A DNA stretch of 64,000 nucleotides from Prevotella melaninogenica (GCF_018127925.1 NZ_CP072348.1:7501-71500); one strand, 5' to 3'; shown: positions 53,107-62,600, numbered from the stretch's first letter. The notes: generated from the sequence alone by a model not told the origin. Program-made: numbers and translations.

Positions 53107-53195
53107 AGTTTGCTGTCATATTTAACACTCTTGGTACTGTGTTTATTATCAGTACTTTATAACCAATAATAGAGTGATAGGAATGACAGCAAACT
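53107..53195. repeat. hairpin repeat TTTGCTGTCA...TGACAGCAAA, copy 2
   Basis: Nearly identical to 49461-49549 and in the same orientation. The two copies flank the tetR, nitroreductase and IS segment as 3.6-kb-spaced direct repeats. Confidence 0.75.
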
Positions 53196-53329
53196 TTTAT
53201 TTTATAATGTTGTCTTGTTAACCCCCACTTTCATATCTCTAATTTGTAGAACAGTACAATGTTAATAAAACGCTGTTTATTAATGAATGAGAGCTATAAT
53301 ACGAACTTATAAGTTGCGTGTTAATGCTC

Positions 53330-53395
53330 AGCACTTGTGGTGTTAATTCCCAGCACATATTGTGCGGATGCTTAGCACCAATGGTGCGGAGGGTA
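53330..53395. repeat. tandem array, 22-bp period, three units (AGCAC type)
   Basis: AGCACTTGTGGTG, AGCACATATTGTGCGG and AGCACCAATGGTGCGG begin at 53330, 53352 and 53374, exactly 22 bases apart. Same family as 19941-20006. Rest of the gap has no gene. Confidence 0.8.
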
Positions 53396-53489
53396 AACTC
53401 CCTATGCAAATGGCTCTTTGTGATAGGGAGTAGCTTATAGAATAACCTGTGTTTTCAGTGAAACTGAAGGGTAATTATTATGGATGTTA

Positions 53490-54035
53490 TTACCAGTTAA
53501 TTCCAAATCCTATACTTGCAAAGACGATAGTTCTGTCTTTGTAGAGATTTATTCGTGAGTTATAGTGGCGGACGCCCAATCCGAATCTTGGCTTGATTTT
53601 ACAGGTTCCTAAGTCGGTGAACGCCATTGCCTCGTAGTAGTCATATTTCCAATCACTATTTTTTCGTTTCATATTACTGCCATATCCGATTTGTGCACCA
53701 ATATTACAATTCTCTGTGTGATAGACTACGTAGCCAAGATTTAAGCCCACAATGTGACTATGAGCATAGTCTTTTACACCATTTTCTTTAAAGAGAGCAA
53801 TAGCGTTCTCATATCTAAGGTCTGCATATAGGTTATCGGTAATATTATAACCTAAGTCGCAACAGAGTTCGTAGGGCTTAAACTGTTTTGAAAGTCCTGT
53901 CCCTTGAACCTGCATTAAGGTCCTAAATGTCCCTTTCTGTGAGAATGCTGCTATTGGAATTAGTAATAGGAAAAGAAGAATAAGTCTTTGTCTCGTTTTC
54001 GAAACAAGGAAGTCTACGTAAGATAGTTTTCTCAT
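53490..54035 (-). CDS. outer-membrane beta-barrel-like protein, unknown function
   Basis: A 181-residue protein with an N-terminal hydrophobic signal (RLILLFLLLIPIAAFSQ) preceded by a 14-residue polar start. The rest shows alternating beta strands (LGYNITDNLYADLRYENA, VGLNLGYVVYHTENCNIGAQIGYG, RFGLGVRHYNSR) and ends in ASIGFGINW, the aromatic C-terminus of a barrel strand. Probably a small 8-strand barrel. Sits alone between repeat-rich gaps. No family assigned. Confidence 0.7.
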   Translation of the reverse strand: MRKLSYVDFLVSKTRQRLILLFLLLIPIAAFSQKGTFRTLMQVQGTGLSKQFKPYELCCDLGYNITDNLYADLRYENAIALFKENGVKDYAHSHIVGLNLGYVVYHTENCNIGAQIGYGSNMKRKNSDWKYDYYEAMAFTDLGTCKIKPRFGLGVRHYNSRINLYKDRTIVFASIGFGINW

Positions 54036-54199
54036 TGTAACTGGATTTAATTAAATAATTAATACTTGTTACAAAAATAGAAAATATAATGTTTCGTGTC
54101 AAGTCTTTAAGAGATGTAGCCTGAAAGATTATTTAATTTTAACGCAGTTCGAATGTTGATAGGTAAGTGGGTCGTAGATTAGATAGGTTTGCATGTGAG

Positions 54200-54287
54200 T
54201 TAATTTGCTGTCATTCCTGTCACTCTCTATGAGTTCTTAAATACTTAATATATAGGATTTTAATGAGAAATGTTAAAATGATAGCAA
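54200..54287. repeat. hairpin repeat TTTGCTGTCA type, diverged copy 3
   Basis: AATTTGCTGTCATTCCTGTC and ATGATAGCAAAT give the same outer arms, with a diverged interior, in the gap upstream of the minus-strand 53490 gene. Confidence 0.6.
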
Positions 54288-54369
54288 ATGAAATTATACT
54301 TCTACTTGGGTTAAAGCTTAACTCTTTGATAGTATTATGATATAACGAAGGACACTCCCAACGAATGAT

Positions 54370-55041
54370 TTATTTAGAAGATGGTGTTTCGAATTCGTAA
54401 TTAACCTTTATGGCTTTGTCTCGTGACAGTTGTCCAGGGTTGGTTCCTGGTTCTCCTTCTGGTACTTCACGATGATAGAAGGCATAGAATTGAGTCCACG
54501 CATCTAAGATTTTTCCGTTGTTATCGTGGAAGGACATAGGGATTGTTGAGAAAATAGGTAAGCCGTGATGATCGACAAATGATTTCTGAATCAATTCGCT
54601 ACAATAGATTTCTTTGTCATCCGGCATGTAGAAACGATCGTATGGTCGACCAAGGTAGCTTAATGCTTGTTTCATAGAAGTATTCATGTCACAGTCAACG
54701 ATGACTCTGCCTACTGCAATGAGTGGCTTTCCTTCTTTTCCTTTGGCACGATTGAGGAAGTTGGTAAGAGGAGTAAGTGACACCGCTTTGCCGTAGGCTT
54801 CTAAAGCATAATCGGCACTATCCGTATGATGGAAGATTGCCACGTGGTCAATCTTTAATCCATTAATACCTTGCGTCGCATCTGTGATAGGGTTGCTTGT
54901 TTCCTTCACAACGAACATGAGGTCACCTTCATGCAAGTTACGTAACGATATGTCCTCATCTTGGAAGGAGTCAGTAGAGCAGCTGACTAAGAGAATAAGG
55001 CACAGTAAGAGAAGGTTTGATGGGATTCTTTTTAGTTTCAT
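54370..55041 (-). CDS. YiiX-like permuted NlpC/P60-type lipoprotein
   Basis: A 223-residue lipoprotein with signal peptide and lipobox (LILLVSCSTDS, lipid Cys about residue 21). The rest matches the circularly permuted papain-like YiiX/YebB family: LHEGDLMFVV, IDHVAIFHH with the catalytic His and EIYCSELIQKSF with the catalytic Cys. These enzymes act on peptides or lipids at the envelope; substrate unknown. Followed by the hairpin at 55106-55140, shared with asnS. Confidence 0.85.
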   Translation of the reverse strand: MKLKRIPSNLLLLCLILLVSCSTDSFQDEDISLRNLHEGDLMFVVKETSNPITDATQGINGLKIDHVAIFHHTDSADYALEAYGKAVSLTPLTNFLNRAKGKEGKPLIAVGRVIVDCDMNTSMKQALSYLGRPYDRFYMPDDKEIYCSELIQKSFVDHHGLPIFSTIPMSFHDNNGKILDAWTQFYAFYHREVPEGEPGTNPGQLSRDKAIKVNYEFETPSSK

Positions 55042-55105
55042 GATAATTTATTTTTATGTACGTGTTATGTTTAAGTTTCGTCGGGAGTGTTCTTATAGGT
55101 AAATA

Positions 55106-55140
55106 AAAAGCGACTACCTTTTGGAGGATAGTCGCCTTTT
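55106..55140. terminator. bidirectional terminator between YiiX-like gene and asnS
   Basis: AAAAGCGACTACC and GGATAGTCGCCTTTT pair with A and T runs at both ends. It ends the minus-strand asnS transcript and could act in the other direction. Confidence 0.7.
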
Positions 55141-55150
55141 GTGTTTTATG

Positions 55151-56542
55151 TTAGAACTCTGCGTTCTTTGGAGTACGTGCGAATGGGATTACGTCACGGA
55201 TGTTTTGCATACCAGTAACGAAGAGGATGAGACGCTCGAAGCCGAGACCGAAACCACCATGTGGGCAGGTTCCGTACTTACGAGTGTCAAGATACCAATC
55301 GTAAATGTCACGTTTCATACCGCGGCTTTCAATCTCTTCAACCAGCTTCTCGTAGTTTTCCTCACGGACAGAACCACCGATAATCTCACCGATACGTGGG
55401 AAGAGTACGTCAGTTCCCTGCATTGTCTTACCGTCTTCGTTCTTCTTCATGTAGAACGACTTGATTTCACTTGGATAATCGGTCATGATAACAGGGCGCT
55501 TGAAATGTTCCTCAACGAGGTAACGCTCGTGTTCACTGCTGAGGTCCATACCCCAGTGAGTGATAGGGAACTCAAACTTCACACCGTCAGCAGCAGCTTT
55601 CTGAAGAATCTCGAAACCTTCTGTGTAAGTAAGGCGAGCGAAGTCTTCCTTCAATACACCCTCCAGACGAGCGATAAGCTCCTTATCAATCATCTTGTTG
55701 AGGAACTCAAGGTCGTCCTTACAGTGCTCCAAAGCCCAACGAACGCAGTACTTAATGAAGTCTTCCTCAAGATCCATCAGTTCGTCCTTGTCGATGAAGG
55801 CAACCTCAGGCTCAACCATCCAGAACTCAGCCAAGTGGCGTGGAGTATTTGAATTCTCAGCGCGGAAGGTAGGACCGAAGGTGTAGATAGCACCGAGTGC
55901 AGTAGCACCTAACTCACCTTCTAACTGTCCAGATACGGTAAGGTTAGTACGCTTACCGAAGAAGTCAGCACTATAATCAACCTCGCCACCCTTTGCAACG
56001 CGATCAAGGTCGAGTGTAGTCACCTGGAACATATTACCAGCACCCTCAGCATCACTACCTGTAATCAGTGGAGTATGGAAATAATAGAAACCATGCTCAT
56101 GGAAATACTGATGGATAGCGATTGCCATATTGTGACGAATACGGAATACAGCACCGAAGGTATTGGTACGAAGACGCATGTGACCATACTTGCGCATGTA
56201 CTCAAAACTCTGTCCCTTCTTCTGCATAGGGTAGTCGCTTGGGCAGAGACCGTAGATTTCAATCTCCTTACACTGAATCTCTGAGGTCTGACCAGCACCC
56301 TGACTCTCTACGAGCGTACCAACAACGCTGATACAAGCACCCGTTGTGATGCTCTTCAGCTTGTCTTCGTCAATAGTCGAAGGGTCAACAACAACCTGGA
56401 TGTTCTTAATCGTAGAACCATCATTCAAGGCGATGAAGTCAACAGCCTTGCTGCTTCTATGAGAACGAACCCAACCCTTTACGTTAATATCTTTACCAAA
56501 GTCGGTGCAAGCAAGAGCATCGACGACTTTTGTTTTTTTCAT
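55151..56542 (-). CDS. asnS: asparaginyl-tRNA synthetase
   Basis: A 463-residue class II aminoacyl-tRNA synthetase. The OB-fold anticodon domain is at residues 1-105, motif 2 is [21 protein letters not shown] and motif 3 [12 protein letters not shown] near the C-terminus. These features separate it from AspS, which is longer. It charges tRNA-Asn. The upstream gap holds two CTCCCC-type repeats. Confidence 0.96.
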   Translation of the reverse strand: MKKTKVVDALACTDFGKDINVKGWVRSHRSSKAVDFIALNDGSTIKNIQVVVDPSTIDEDKLKSITTGACISVVGTLVESQGAGQTSEIQCKEIEIYGLCPSDYPMQKKGQSFEYMRKYGHMRLRTNTFGAVFRIRHNMAIAIHQYFHEHGFYYFHTPLITGSDAEGAGNMFQVTTLDLDRVAKGGEVDYSADFFGKRTNLTVSGQLEGELGATALGAIYTFGPTFRAENSNTPRHLAEFWMVEPEVAFIDKDELMDLEEDFIKYCVRWALEHCKDDLEFLNKMIDKELIARLEGVLKEDFARLTYTEGFEILQKAAADGVKFEFPITHWGMDLSSEHERYLVEEHFKRPVIMTDYPSEIKSFYMKKNEDGKTMQGTDVLFPRIGEIIGGSVREENYEKLVEEIESRGMKRDIYDWYLDTRKYGTCPHGGFGLGFERLILFVTGMQNIRDVIPFARTPKNAEF

Positions 56543-56562
56543 TTGTTATATTGTAATTAGGT

Positions 56563-56590
56563 ACTCCCCAAGTCTCTCAAAAGGAGAGGA
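56563..56590. repeat. CTCCCC-type repeat, copy
   Basis: CTCCCCAAGTCTCTC AAAA GGAGAGGA, a diverged member of the dispersed palindrome family. An inverted partner is at 56651-56676, with AT-rich sequence between. Confidence 0.5.
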
Positions 56591-56682
56591 ATGTTGTTTG
56601 CCAATCTGTTTAATGCCTCAATAATAGCATTGCTTGGTTTCTCACATCCACTTCTTTTGAGAGGTTTGGGGAGGTTTCTATT

Positions 56683-58224
56683 TTATTCAAACGCACCCAT
56701 ACGTAGCATGTCAACCTCTTTCTCAGTGAGGAAGCGCCAGTCACCACGACGTACGTTCTTCTTTGTCAAACCAGCAAACTGTACACGGTCGAGTTTTACG
56801 ACGCGATAGCCGAGGCTCTCGAAGATACGACGTACGATACGGTTCTTACCGCTATGAATCTCAATACCAACCTGAGTCTGATCCTGTGGGTCAGCATATT
56901 CGATTGCGTCAGCCTTAATCTCGCCATCTTCCAACTCAATACCGTCAGAAATCTTCTGCAAGTCATTAGCTGTAACAGCTTTATCAAGGAATACGTGATA
57001 AACCTTCTTCTTCAAGAACTTAGGATGAGTAAGCTTTGAAGCGAGGTCGCCATCGTTAGTAAGGAGCAGTACACCTGTTGTGTTACGATCGAGACGACCA
57101 ACTGGATAGATACGCTCTGGACAAGCACCCTTTACAAGGTCCATAACAGTCTTACGCTGCTGTGGGTCGTCGCTTGTGGTAACATAATCCTTTGGTTTGT
57201 TCAGAAGGACATAAACCTTCTTCTCCAATGATACTGGCTTCTCTTGAAAGAGCACCTCATCAGTACGCATAACCTTGCTACCGAGTTCCTTTACAACCTC
57301 GCCATTTACGGTTACTGCACCTGAAAGGATGAATTCATCAGCCTCACGACGTGAGCAAACTCCTGCGTTAGCAAGATACTTGTTCAAGCGGATTGGCTCA
57401 TTAGGATCGAAGTTCTCCTCCTTATATTCAATACGCTTCTTGAGTGAATACTTTGCATGTGGGTCATAATCAGCACTGTGCTGACGGTAACCACCTTGGT
57501 TATATCCGCCACGGCTGTTGTAACCACCGCGGTTATTGTTGTATCCACCACGGCTTTGGTATCCACCGCGATTGTTATTATATCCACCACGGTTATTGTT
57601 GTATCCACCACGACTCTGATAACCACCCTGCTGACGAGGCTGGTATCCACCCTGACGTGGCTGGTAACCGCCCTGATTTGCTTGATAGCTTGTCTTCTCC
57701 TCGCCCTCAGCACCATTGTTGGCGTTGTAACGTGGACGATAAGCCTGTGGCTGATAGCCATTCTCATCATTATTATAACGTGGACGATAGCCACCCTGTT
57801 GTGGACGACTTTGGTATCCACCACGATTGTATCCACCCTGTTGGCGTGGCTGGTAACCGCCTTCCTCGCCGTTACTATTGTAACGTGGACGATAACCACC
57901 CTGCTGTGGACGGCTCTGATAACCACCACGGCTGTTATATCCGCCACCATAGCTATTCTGACGTGGACGATAGCCACCCTGCTGTGGACGACCTACACTC
58001 TGTAAGCCAGAGCCGAAACCCTCAGGACGGAATCCGCCTTCGTCGTTGCTACTATTAGCCTTGTCGCTGCTGTAAGCGCGTTGGCTGTGAATACGTGGAC
58101 GTTGTGTGCGTCCTGTGCCACGGTACTCTCTTTGATAGCCGCCTTGTTCGGCTGCTGAATAGCCGTCGCGGCTGTTCTCATTCTGCTCAGACTGAACTTC
58201 TTTGTTCTCGAATTCTTCTGCCAT
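56683..58224 (-). CDS. rluB: RluB-like 23S rRNA pseudouridine synthase with repetitive N-terminal extension
   Basis: A 513-residue protein. Residues from about 275 form an S4 domain (IRLNKYLANAGVCSRREADEFILSG) and a RsuA/RluB catalytic domain with the active Asp in GRLDRNTTGVLLL. The first 260 residues are low-complexity repeats rich in Arg, Gly, Tyr, Gln and Asn (GGYQSRPQQGGYRPRYN, RGGYNNNRGGY), like the RGG tails of RNA chaperones. Such extensions may drive RNA binding or condensate formation. The catalytic part is typical; its exact rRNA site cannot be assigned from sequence. Confidence 0.88.
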   Translation of the reverse strand: MAEEFENKEVQSEQNENSRDGYSAAEQGGYQREYRGTGRTQRPRIHSQRAYSSDKANSSNDEGGFRPEGFGSGLQSVGRPQQGGYRPRQNSYGGGYNSRGGYQSRPQQGGYRPRYNSNGEEGGYQPRQQGGYNRGGYQSRPQQGGYRPRYNNDENGYQPQAYRPRYNANNGAEGEEKTSYQANQGGYQPRQGGYQPRQQGGYQSRGGYNNNRGGYNNNRGGYQSRGGYNNNRGGYNSRGGYNQGGYRQHSADYDPHAKYSLKKRIEYKEENFDPNEPIRLNKYLANAGVCSRREADEFILSGAVTVNGEVVKELGSKVMRTDEVLFQEKPVSLEKKVYVLLNKPKDYVTTSDDPQQRKTVMDLVKGACPERIYPVGRLDRNTTGVLLLTNDGDLASKLTHPKFLKKKVYHVFLDKAVTANDLQKISDGIELEDGEIKADAIEYADPQDQTQVGIEIHSGKNRIVRRIFESLGYRVVKLDRVQFAGLTKKNVRRGDWRFLTEKEVDMLRMGAFE

Positions 58225-58362
58225 AATTGTTTTACTTTTAATTTGATACTACTGGCCTCACGGCCAATTTGTTATTACTTTTTTGTTGTTTATAAAAATC
58301 TTGAACTCCGTTTGACGGAGATACTCAGTTAAAATTCTTCTTCTTTGACTCTACAGGAGTAG

Positions 58363-59709
58363 TTAAATTCCTGTATAGTTGTATGGAGTGATTGCCATCA
58401 GTTCGGCTTTCACGCTGTCGCTGACGTTGAGTGTCTGCACGAATGCGTGTATTGTCTCCTCTGTCATCTTCTCGTTTGTGCGAGTGAGTGCCTTCAATGC
58501 CTCGTAAGGATGTGGATAGGCTTCACGGCGTAAGATGGTCTGAATGGCTTCTGCCACAACTGCCCATGTGTTTTCAAGGTCCTCTCTCAACTTCTCTTCG
58601 TTGAGGATGAGTTTGCGAAGACCCTTCAATGTGCTCTGTATTGCAATAACGCTATGTCCAACAGGAACACCAACATTGCGCAGAACAGTTGAGTCTGTAA
58701 GGTCACGCTGCAGGCGACTTACTGGCAACTTCTGTGCCAAGAACTGTAAGATTGCGTTTGCTATACCGAGGTTACCCTCACTATTCTCGAAGTCGATTGG
58801 GTTTACCTTGTGTGGCATTGCACTTGAACCAACCTCTCCTGCCTTAATCTTCTGCTTGAAATATTCCATAGAGATATACATCCAGAAGTCACGGTCAAGG
58901 TCGATGATGATGGTATTGATTCGACGAATGGCATCAAACACGCTACCTAAGTGGTCGTAGTTGCTAATCTGTGTAGTCCACTGCTCACGTTCTAATCCTA
59001 ATTTATCACTGACAAAGCGATTGCCAAAGGCACGCCAATCATGCTGTGGATAGGCTACGTGATGCGCATTAAAGTTACCTGTAGCACCACCAAACTTAGC
59101 TGTCATCTTGCAGTTGCGCAAGGTTGCGAGCTGCTCACTGAGACGGTAAACGTATACTTCAACCTCCTTGCCCAATCGAGTAGGAGAGGCTGGCTGACCA
59201 TGTGTCTTTGCCAACATTGGTACGTCTTTCCATGCTTCAGCGTATTCCTTCAGTTGCGCAATCAGTTCCTCAACCTGTGGATAGAATACTTCTTCGAGGG
59301 CTTCCTTGACAGATAATGGCACACTTGTGTTGTTGATGTCCTGTGAAGTCAGTCCGAAGTGGATGAACTCCTTGTAGTCATCGAGTCCGCCAATCTTATC
59401 AAACTCCTCTTTGATGAAGTATTCAACCGCCTTTACGTCGTGATTGGTAATGCTCTCAATCTCCTTCACACGTGCTGCTGCAGCCTCATCGAAGTTGCGA
59501 TAGATGTCGCGTAACTGTTCAAAAAGTGTGCTGTTAAAGCTTTTCAGTTGTGGTAAAGGTAATTCGCAAAGCGTGATGAAATACTCAATTTCTATGCGAA
59601 CACGATAACGGATAAGTGCATACTCTGAAAAATAGTCAGCAAGACATTCTGTTTTGCTTCTATATCGTCCGTCAATAGGTGATACGGCTGTTAATGCGTC
59701 AAGGGTCAT
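58363..59709 (-). CDS. purB: adenylosuccinate lyase
   Basis: A 448-residue enzyme of purine synthesis, converting SAICAR to AICAR and adenylosuccinate to AMP. The signature SSAMPHKVNPIDFENSEGN lies around residues 295-313, and the catalytic His is in KTHGQPASPT. Length is typical of the E. coli-type PurB. A TAAATTTG box lies at 59730-59737 on the minus strand, 20 bases before the start. Confidence 0.96.
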   Translation of the reverse strand: MTLDALTAVSPIDGRYRSKTECLADYFSEYALIRYRVRIEIEYFITLCELPLPQLKSFNSTLFEQLRDIYRNFDEAAAARVKEIESITNHDVKAVEYFIKEEFDKIGGLDDYKEFIHFGLTSQDINNTSVPLSVKEALEEVFYPQVEELIAQLKEYAEAWKDVPMLAKTHGQPASPTRLGKEVEVYVYRLSEQLATLRNCKMTAKFGGATGNFNAHHVAYPQHDWRAFGNRFVSDKLGLEREQWTTQISNYDHLGSVFDAIRRINTIIIDLDRDFWMYISMEYFKQKIKAGEVGSSAMPHKVNPIDFENSEGNLGIANAILQFLAQKLPVSRLQRDLTDSTVLRNVGVPVGHSVIAIQSTLKGLRKLILNEEKLREDLENTWAVVAEAIQTILRREAYPHPYEALKALTRTNEKMTEETIHAFVQTLNVSDSVKAELMAITPYNYTGI

Positions 59710-59729
59710 AATCTTATTTATTAATATGG

Positions 59730-59737
59730 TGCAAATT
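59730..59737 (-). promoter_or_regulatory. -7 promoter element of purB
   Basis: TAAATTTG on the minus strand, 20 bases before the purB ATG. Confidence 0.55.
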
Positions 59738-59866
59738 TAGCAATAAAATCAGTAAAAGCGCAAATAATAATAATAATAATATCAAAAAGGATGCAGATAA
59801 AAGCTGAATAAAACAAAAAAGACTTTACAACAATGTTGCAAAGTCATCCGTTTCAAGTTTTAAAGG

Positions 59867-59941
59867 TGGGCGTTGACGGATTCGAACCGCCGACCCTCTG
59901 CTTGTAAGGCAGATGCTCTAAACCAGCTGAGCTAAACGCCC
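59867..59941 (-). tRNA. tRNA-Val (UAC), copy 1
   Basis: Cloverleaf with acceptor GGGCGTT/AACGCCC, D-arm AGCTCAGCTGGTT, anticodon loop CTTACAA (anticodon UAC) and T-arm GGCGGTTCGAATCCGTC. CCA is not encoded. 59942-59990 is a spacer, then copy 2. Confidence 0.95.
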
Positions 59942-59990
59942 TTTAAAAATCCCCTGCAACCCCAAGAGATTACAGGGAAACACCCCTTGG

Positions 59991-60065
59991 TGGGCGTTGA
60001 CGGATTCGAACCGCCGACCCTCTGCTTGTAAGGCAGATGCTCTAAACCAGCTGAGCTAAACGCCC
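59991..60065 (-). tRNA. tRNA-Val (UAC), copy 2
   Basis: Identical to copy 1. A TACCTTTG box on the minus strand at 60088-60095 lies upstream, and both tRNAs probably share one transcript. Confidence 0.95.
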
Positions 60066-60087
60066 CTTACTTTTTGTAAGGCGAGTG

Positions 60088-60095
60088 CAAAGGTA
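60088..60095 (-). promoter_or_regulatory. -7 promoter element of the tRNA-Val pair
   Basis: TACCTTTG on the minus strand, 22 bases before the first tRNA. Confidence 0.6.
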
Positions 60096-60289
60096 AGGAA
60101 AGTTTTTTATTCTCGCAAACAAATGGCAAATAATTTAGTTGAAATTCTCATTTTGGCTTGCTGCTAAGAGACTTTCTTATTCAATTCATTTATATCTAAT
60201 GAATTATTTTCGCGAAAATGATTTGATGGTAATGGCTTGTTGTGTTGGTAATGTACTTTATAATTAGGTAGATCTTCTTATGAATGGGT

Positions 60290-60910
60290 TGGCTGTTGAT
60301 TGCTTTTCTGGTTCTTCCTTTAAATATATAGCGTGTTGGGAGGATAAAGACTTATACACTTGTATGGTATTACTATACCAAATTATACAAGCTTTCAAAG
60401 GAGGATAAAGTTAGCGATAAATACAAATTGATACTATTTTATTCGTCTTCTACGAACAGCTTATTCCCTTATTGTTTGCTATTTGTAAACTCTTTTCATA
60501 CAACTCAAAACCTATACATGCTCTTTTGGCATCTTAAAGACGCCTAATTGACTTGCAAAAGGTGCCCTTTTGAAGTCTTATTAACGCCCTTTTGAAGTCC
60601 AATTAAGCACCTTTAGCTTTGTTGCTTTATAACTAATTGATTTTCTGTTGGTTGCAAACTTGCCTTTTATACGTGTTTTTATCCTTATTTATAGATGTTT
60701 TATTTGAAATTATGTAATGATTTTTCAAAACCATGTCTACATAATTGAGGTATTAAATAGAAAGGGTTTTCTATGTCAGAAGGCGATAATGAAATAAGTA
60801 ATTTGATAGTCTTAGCTATGATTTTGATTAATGTGCAACTTTGGTTCTTTCGTTAAGGAACTACGAAAAGCATCCACACATTTAACGGAAGAATCTATTT
60901 CTACTTATAA
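60290..60910. repeat. large diverged intergenic repeat, copy 2
   Basis: Non-coding; homologous to 43560-44110 with the same order of blocks, including the 22-bp array, but its last block (60843-60895, GGTTCTTTCGTTAAGG...ACGGAAGAATC) has the opposite orientation. It lies upstream of the HU gene at 61042. Confidence 0.65.
60520..60607. repeat. tandem array, 22-bp period, four units (GCCCTTTTGA type)
   Basis: Units begin at 60520, 60542, 60564 and 60586, and match those at 43718-43805 one by one (GCCCTTTTGAAGTCTTATTA, GCCCTTTTGAAGTCCAATTA). Confidence 0.75.
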
Positions 60911-60995
60911 TATAATTGTTTGTTTTGTTAGTAGAAGGCATGGATAGTTTTCATAAAATAGTTTATTTTGTTTTGCGTGAATTGTTTATTTTGAT

Positions 60996-61003
60996 TATAT
61001 TTG
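60996..61003 (+). promoter_or_regulatory. -7 promoter element of the 61042 HU gene
   Basis: TATATTTG, 38 bases before the ATG. Confidence 0.6.
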
Positions 61004-61041
61004 CATTGTGTTATATAATAAGGAACGAAAAGTAGAAGATT

Positions 61042-61476
61042 ATGTCAGTAGAAATAAGACTGGAACAGAGTAAGTTCAAGGATAAGAAAGGAGCTGGTAA
61101 ATGGTATGCTCGTACTGTTAGCACTGGAGTTGCAACGACCGATGACCTTGCCGATTCTATTCAGGAGAATACCTCGTTCTCACGTGGTGATGTGCGAGGA
61201 CTTGTTATAGCTTTGATTGACGAAATCTCTTATCGTCTTCGTCAGGGCGAGACTGTAGCACTTGAAGGCTTGGGTCGATTCCATCTGACAGTAGAGAGTG
61301 AGCCGGTTGACAATCCTGACGACTTCGATATCAAGAAACATGTTAAGAATGTAAAGTGTCGCTTCGTTCCTACCAGTACACGAAATGCTCGTACTGGAAA
61401 GAAGAATCAGACCCTTGCTTATGGTGCACGTGTGGAGTGGGCAGAGCCTGAATATGATGATGAAGACGATGATTAA
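61042..61476 (+). CDS. HU-related DNA-binding protein (stand-alone)
   Basis: A 144-residue HU-related protein: FKDKKGAGKWYARTVSTGVATTDDLADSIQENTSFSRGDVRGLVIALIDEI forms the helical core with RQGETVALEGLGRFHLTVES leading to the DNA arms, and an acidic tail (DDEDDD). It has its own promoter and no lipoprotein neighbour, unlike the three HU genes of loci A-C. Probably the general nucleoid member of the family. Confidence 0.88.
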   Translation: MSVEIRLEQSKFKDKKGAGKWYARTVSTGVATTDDLADSIQENTSFSRGDVRGLVIALIDEISYRLRQGETVALEGLGRFHLTVESEPVDNPDDFDIKKHVKNVKCRFVPTSTRNARTGKKNQTLAYGARVEWAEPEYDDEDDD

Positions 61477-61525
61477 TTCCCTTCTATAAAATGTGTTGGG
61501 GTTAGTTTGCATTTTTATAACATTT

Positions 61526-61553
61526 CTCTTGGCTTTATGTATAAAGTCAAGAG
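61526..61553 (+). terminator. terminator after the stand-alone HU gene
   Basis: CTCTTGGCTTTAT and ATAAAGTCAAGAG pair (12 of 13) around GT, followed by TTTTTGTTTT. Confidence 0.85.
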
Positions 61554-61754
61554 TTTTTGTTTTCTCCGGAGATAAAGGGATTAGTCGGAATCTTGTTGTA
61601 CTATCGGATATTTGTCTTTCGTTTATGTAGAGAATAAGTAAACTGAAAGGTGATATCTATCATTAAGTCTCCAAAATATTTGACATTCCCTCTTTATTGT
61701 TCTTGTTTTCGTAAGATTTGTGCTGTTTTTCTTTGATGTTAAAAGTATTTTGTA

Positions 61755-61762
61755 TATATTTG
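61755..61762 (+). promoter_or_regulatory. -7-like element in the gap before the OMP gene
   Basis: TATATTTG, about 265 bases before the ATG at 62027. A long leader would result; no closer box is clear. The gap 61554-62026 contains no gene. Confidence 0.35.
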
Positions 61763-62026
61763 CACTCGGTAATAAAGTACTTTCTCTATACATACGGATT
61801 GAAATAGAGTGTATATGAGGTTAGAATTCGTTTATCGCGAATATAATAAGAAACTTAAGACTATTAGGGATAATACTCTAAAAATCGTTTTATAAAAGGA
61901 CATTTTTTCAATTTTAGTTATTCTGTTAATCAGAAATAATAAGCTGATAGGTTTTTATAACCATTCTTTTTGTAAGATGTCCTCACTCTAAATAAACTTA
62001 TTTTTTTAACATAACAATTATTAGAA

Positions 62027-62515
62027 ATGAAAAAACTTTTACTTTTAGTATGTGCTGCAGTTATGAGTCTTTCAGCTTCAGCGCAGGCAGGTGATAAGGC
62101 ACTTGGTGCACAGCTCGTATTTGGTTCTGAGACAAACAATATCGGTCTTGGTGTTAAGGGTCAGTACTACTTCACTGATCAGCTAAGAGGTGAGGCTTCT
62201 GTTGACTACTTCTTCAAGAATAAGGGTGTCTCAATGTGGGATATCAATGCAAATGTTCACTACCTCTTTGATGTAGCAAACAAGGTTAAGGTATATCCAC
62301 TTGCAGGTCTTGGTTATACAAACTGGTCTTATAAGTATGAGTTTCCTGGTCTCCCTGTAGTTGAGGGTTCAGATGGTCGTCTTGCTGTTAACCTCGGTGG
62401 TGGTGCTGAGTATGAACTTACTAAGGACTTGAGCGTAAACGCCGAGTTGAAGTATCAGATTATTAGCAACTACAACCAGTTGGTACTTGGTGTAGGTGTA
62501 GCTTACAAGTTCTAA
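62027..62515 (+). CDS. outer-membrane beta-barrel protein
   Basis: A 162-residue small outer-membrane barrel. Signal peptide MKKLLLLVCAAVMSLSASAQ, then strands such as LGVKGQYYFTDQLRGEASVDYFF, VYPLAGLGYTNWSY, LAVNLGGGAEYELTKDLSVNAELKYQI and the terminal strand LVLGVGVAYKF ending in Phe. Matches the 8-strand porin-like OmpX/PF13568-type barrels of Bacteroidota. Role unknown. Followed by a long hairpin at 62524-62600. Confidence 0.88.
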   Translation: MKKLLLLVCAAVMSLSASAQAGDKALGAQLVFGSETNNIGLGVKGQYYFTDQLRGEASVDYFFKNKGVSMWDINANVHYLFDVANKVKVYPLAGLGYTNWSYKYEFPGLPVVEGSDGRLAVNLGGGAEYELTKDLSVNAELKYQIISNYNQLVLGVGVAYKF

Positions 62516-62523
62516 ATAAATAA

Positions 62524-62600
62524 GGCAGGTCCTAAAGGCTCCGTGTTAGACTATAGCCTCTTGGCTAAGGTCAACGGATGAACTTTTAGGACCTGTCTAT
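62524..62600 (+). terminator. long inverted repeat/terminator after the OMP gene
   Basis: GCAGGTCCTAAA and TTTAGGACCTGT form the outer stem of a roughly 75-base structure with inner pairs (TCCGT/ACGGA, TAGCC/GGCTA), followed by CTATTTTG. It resembles a compact structured repeat as much as a plain terminator. Confidence 0.65.

Noticed and set aside
55121-55852. 243-residue ORF on the plus strand
   Set aside because: Fully antisense to the clear asnS coding sequence; residue composition shows no domain.
57444-58058. Long plus-strand ORFs opposite the rluB-like gene
   Set aside because: They mirror the Gly/Arg/Tyr repeats of the gene on the other strand and consist of low-complexity residues.
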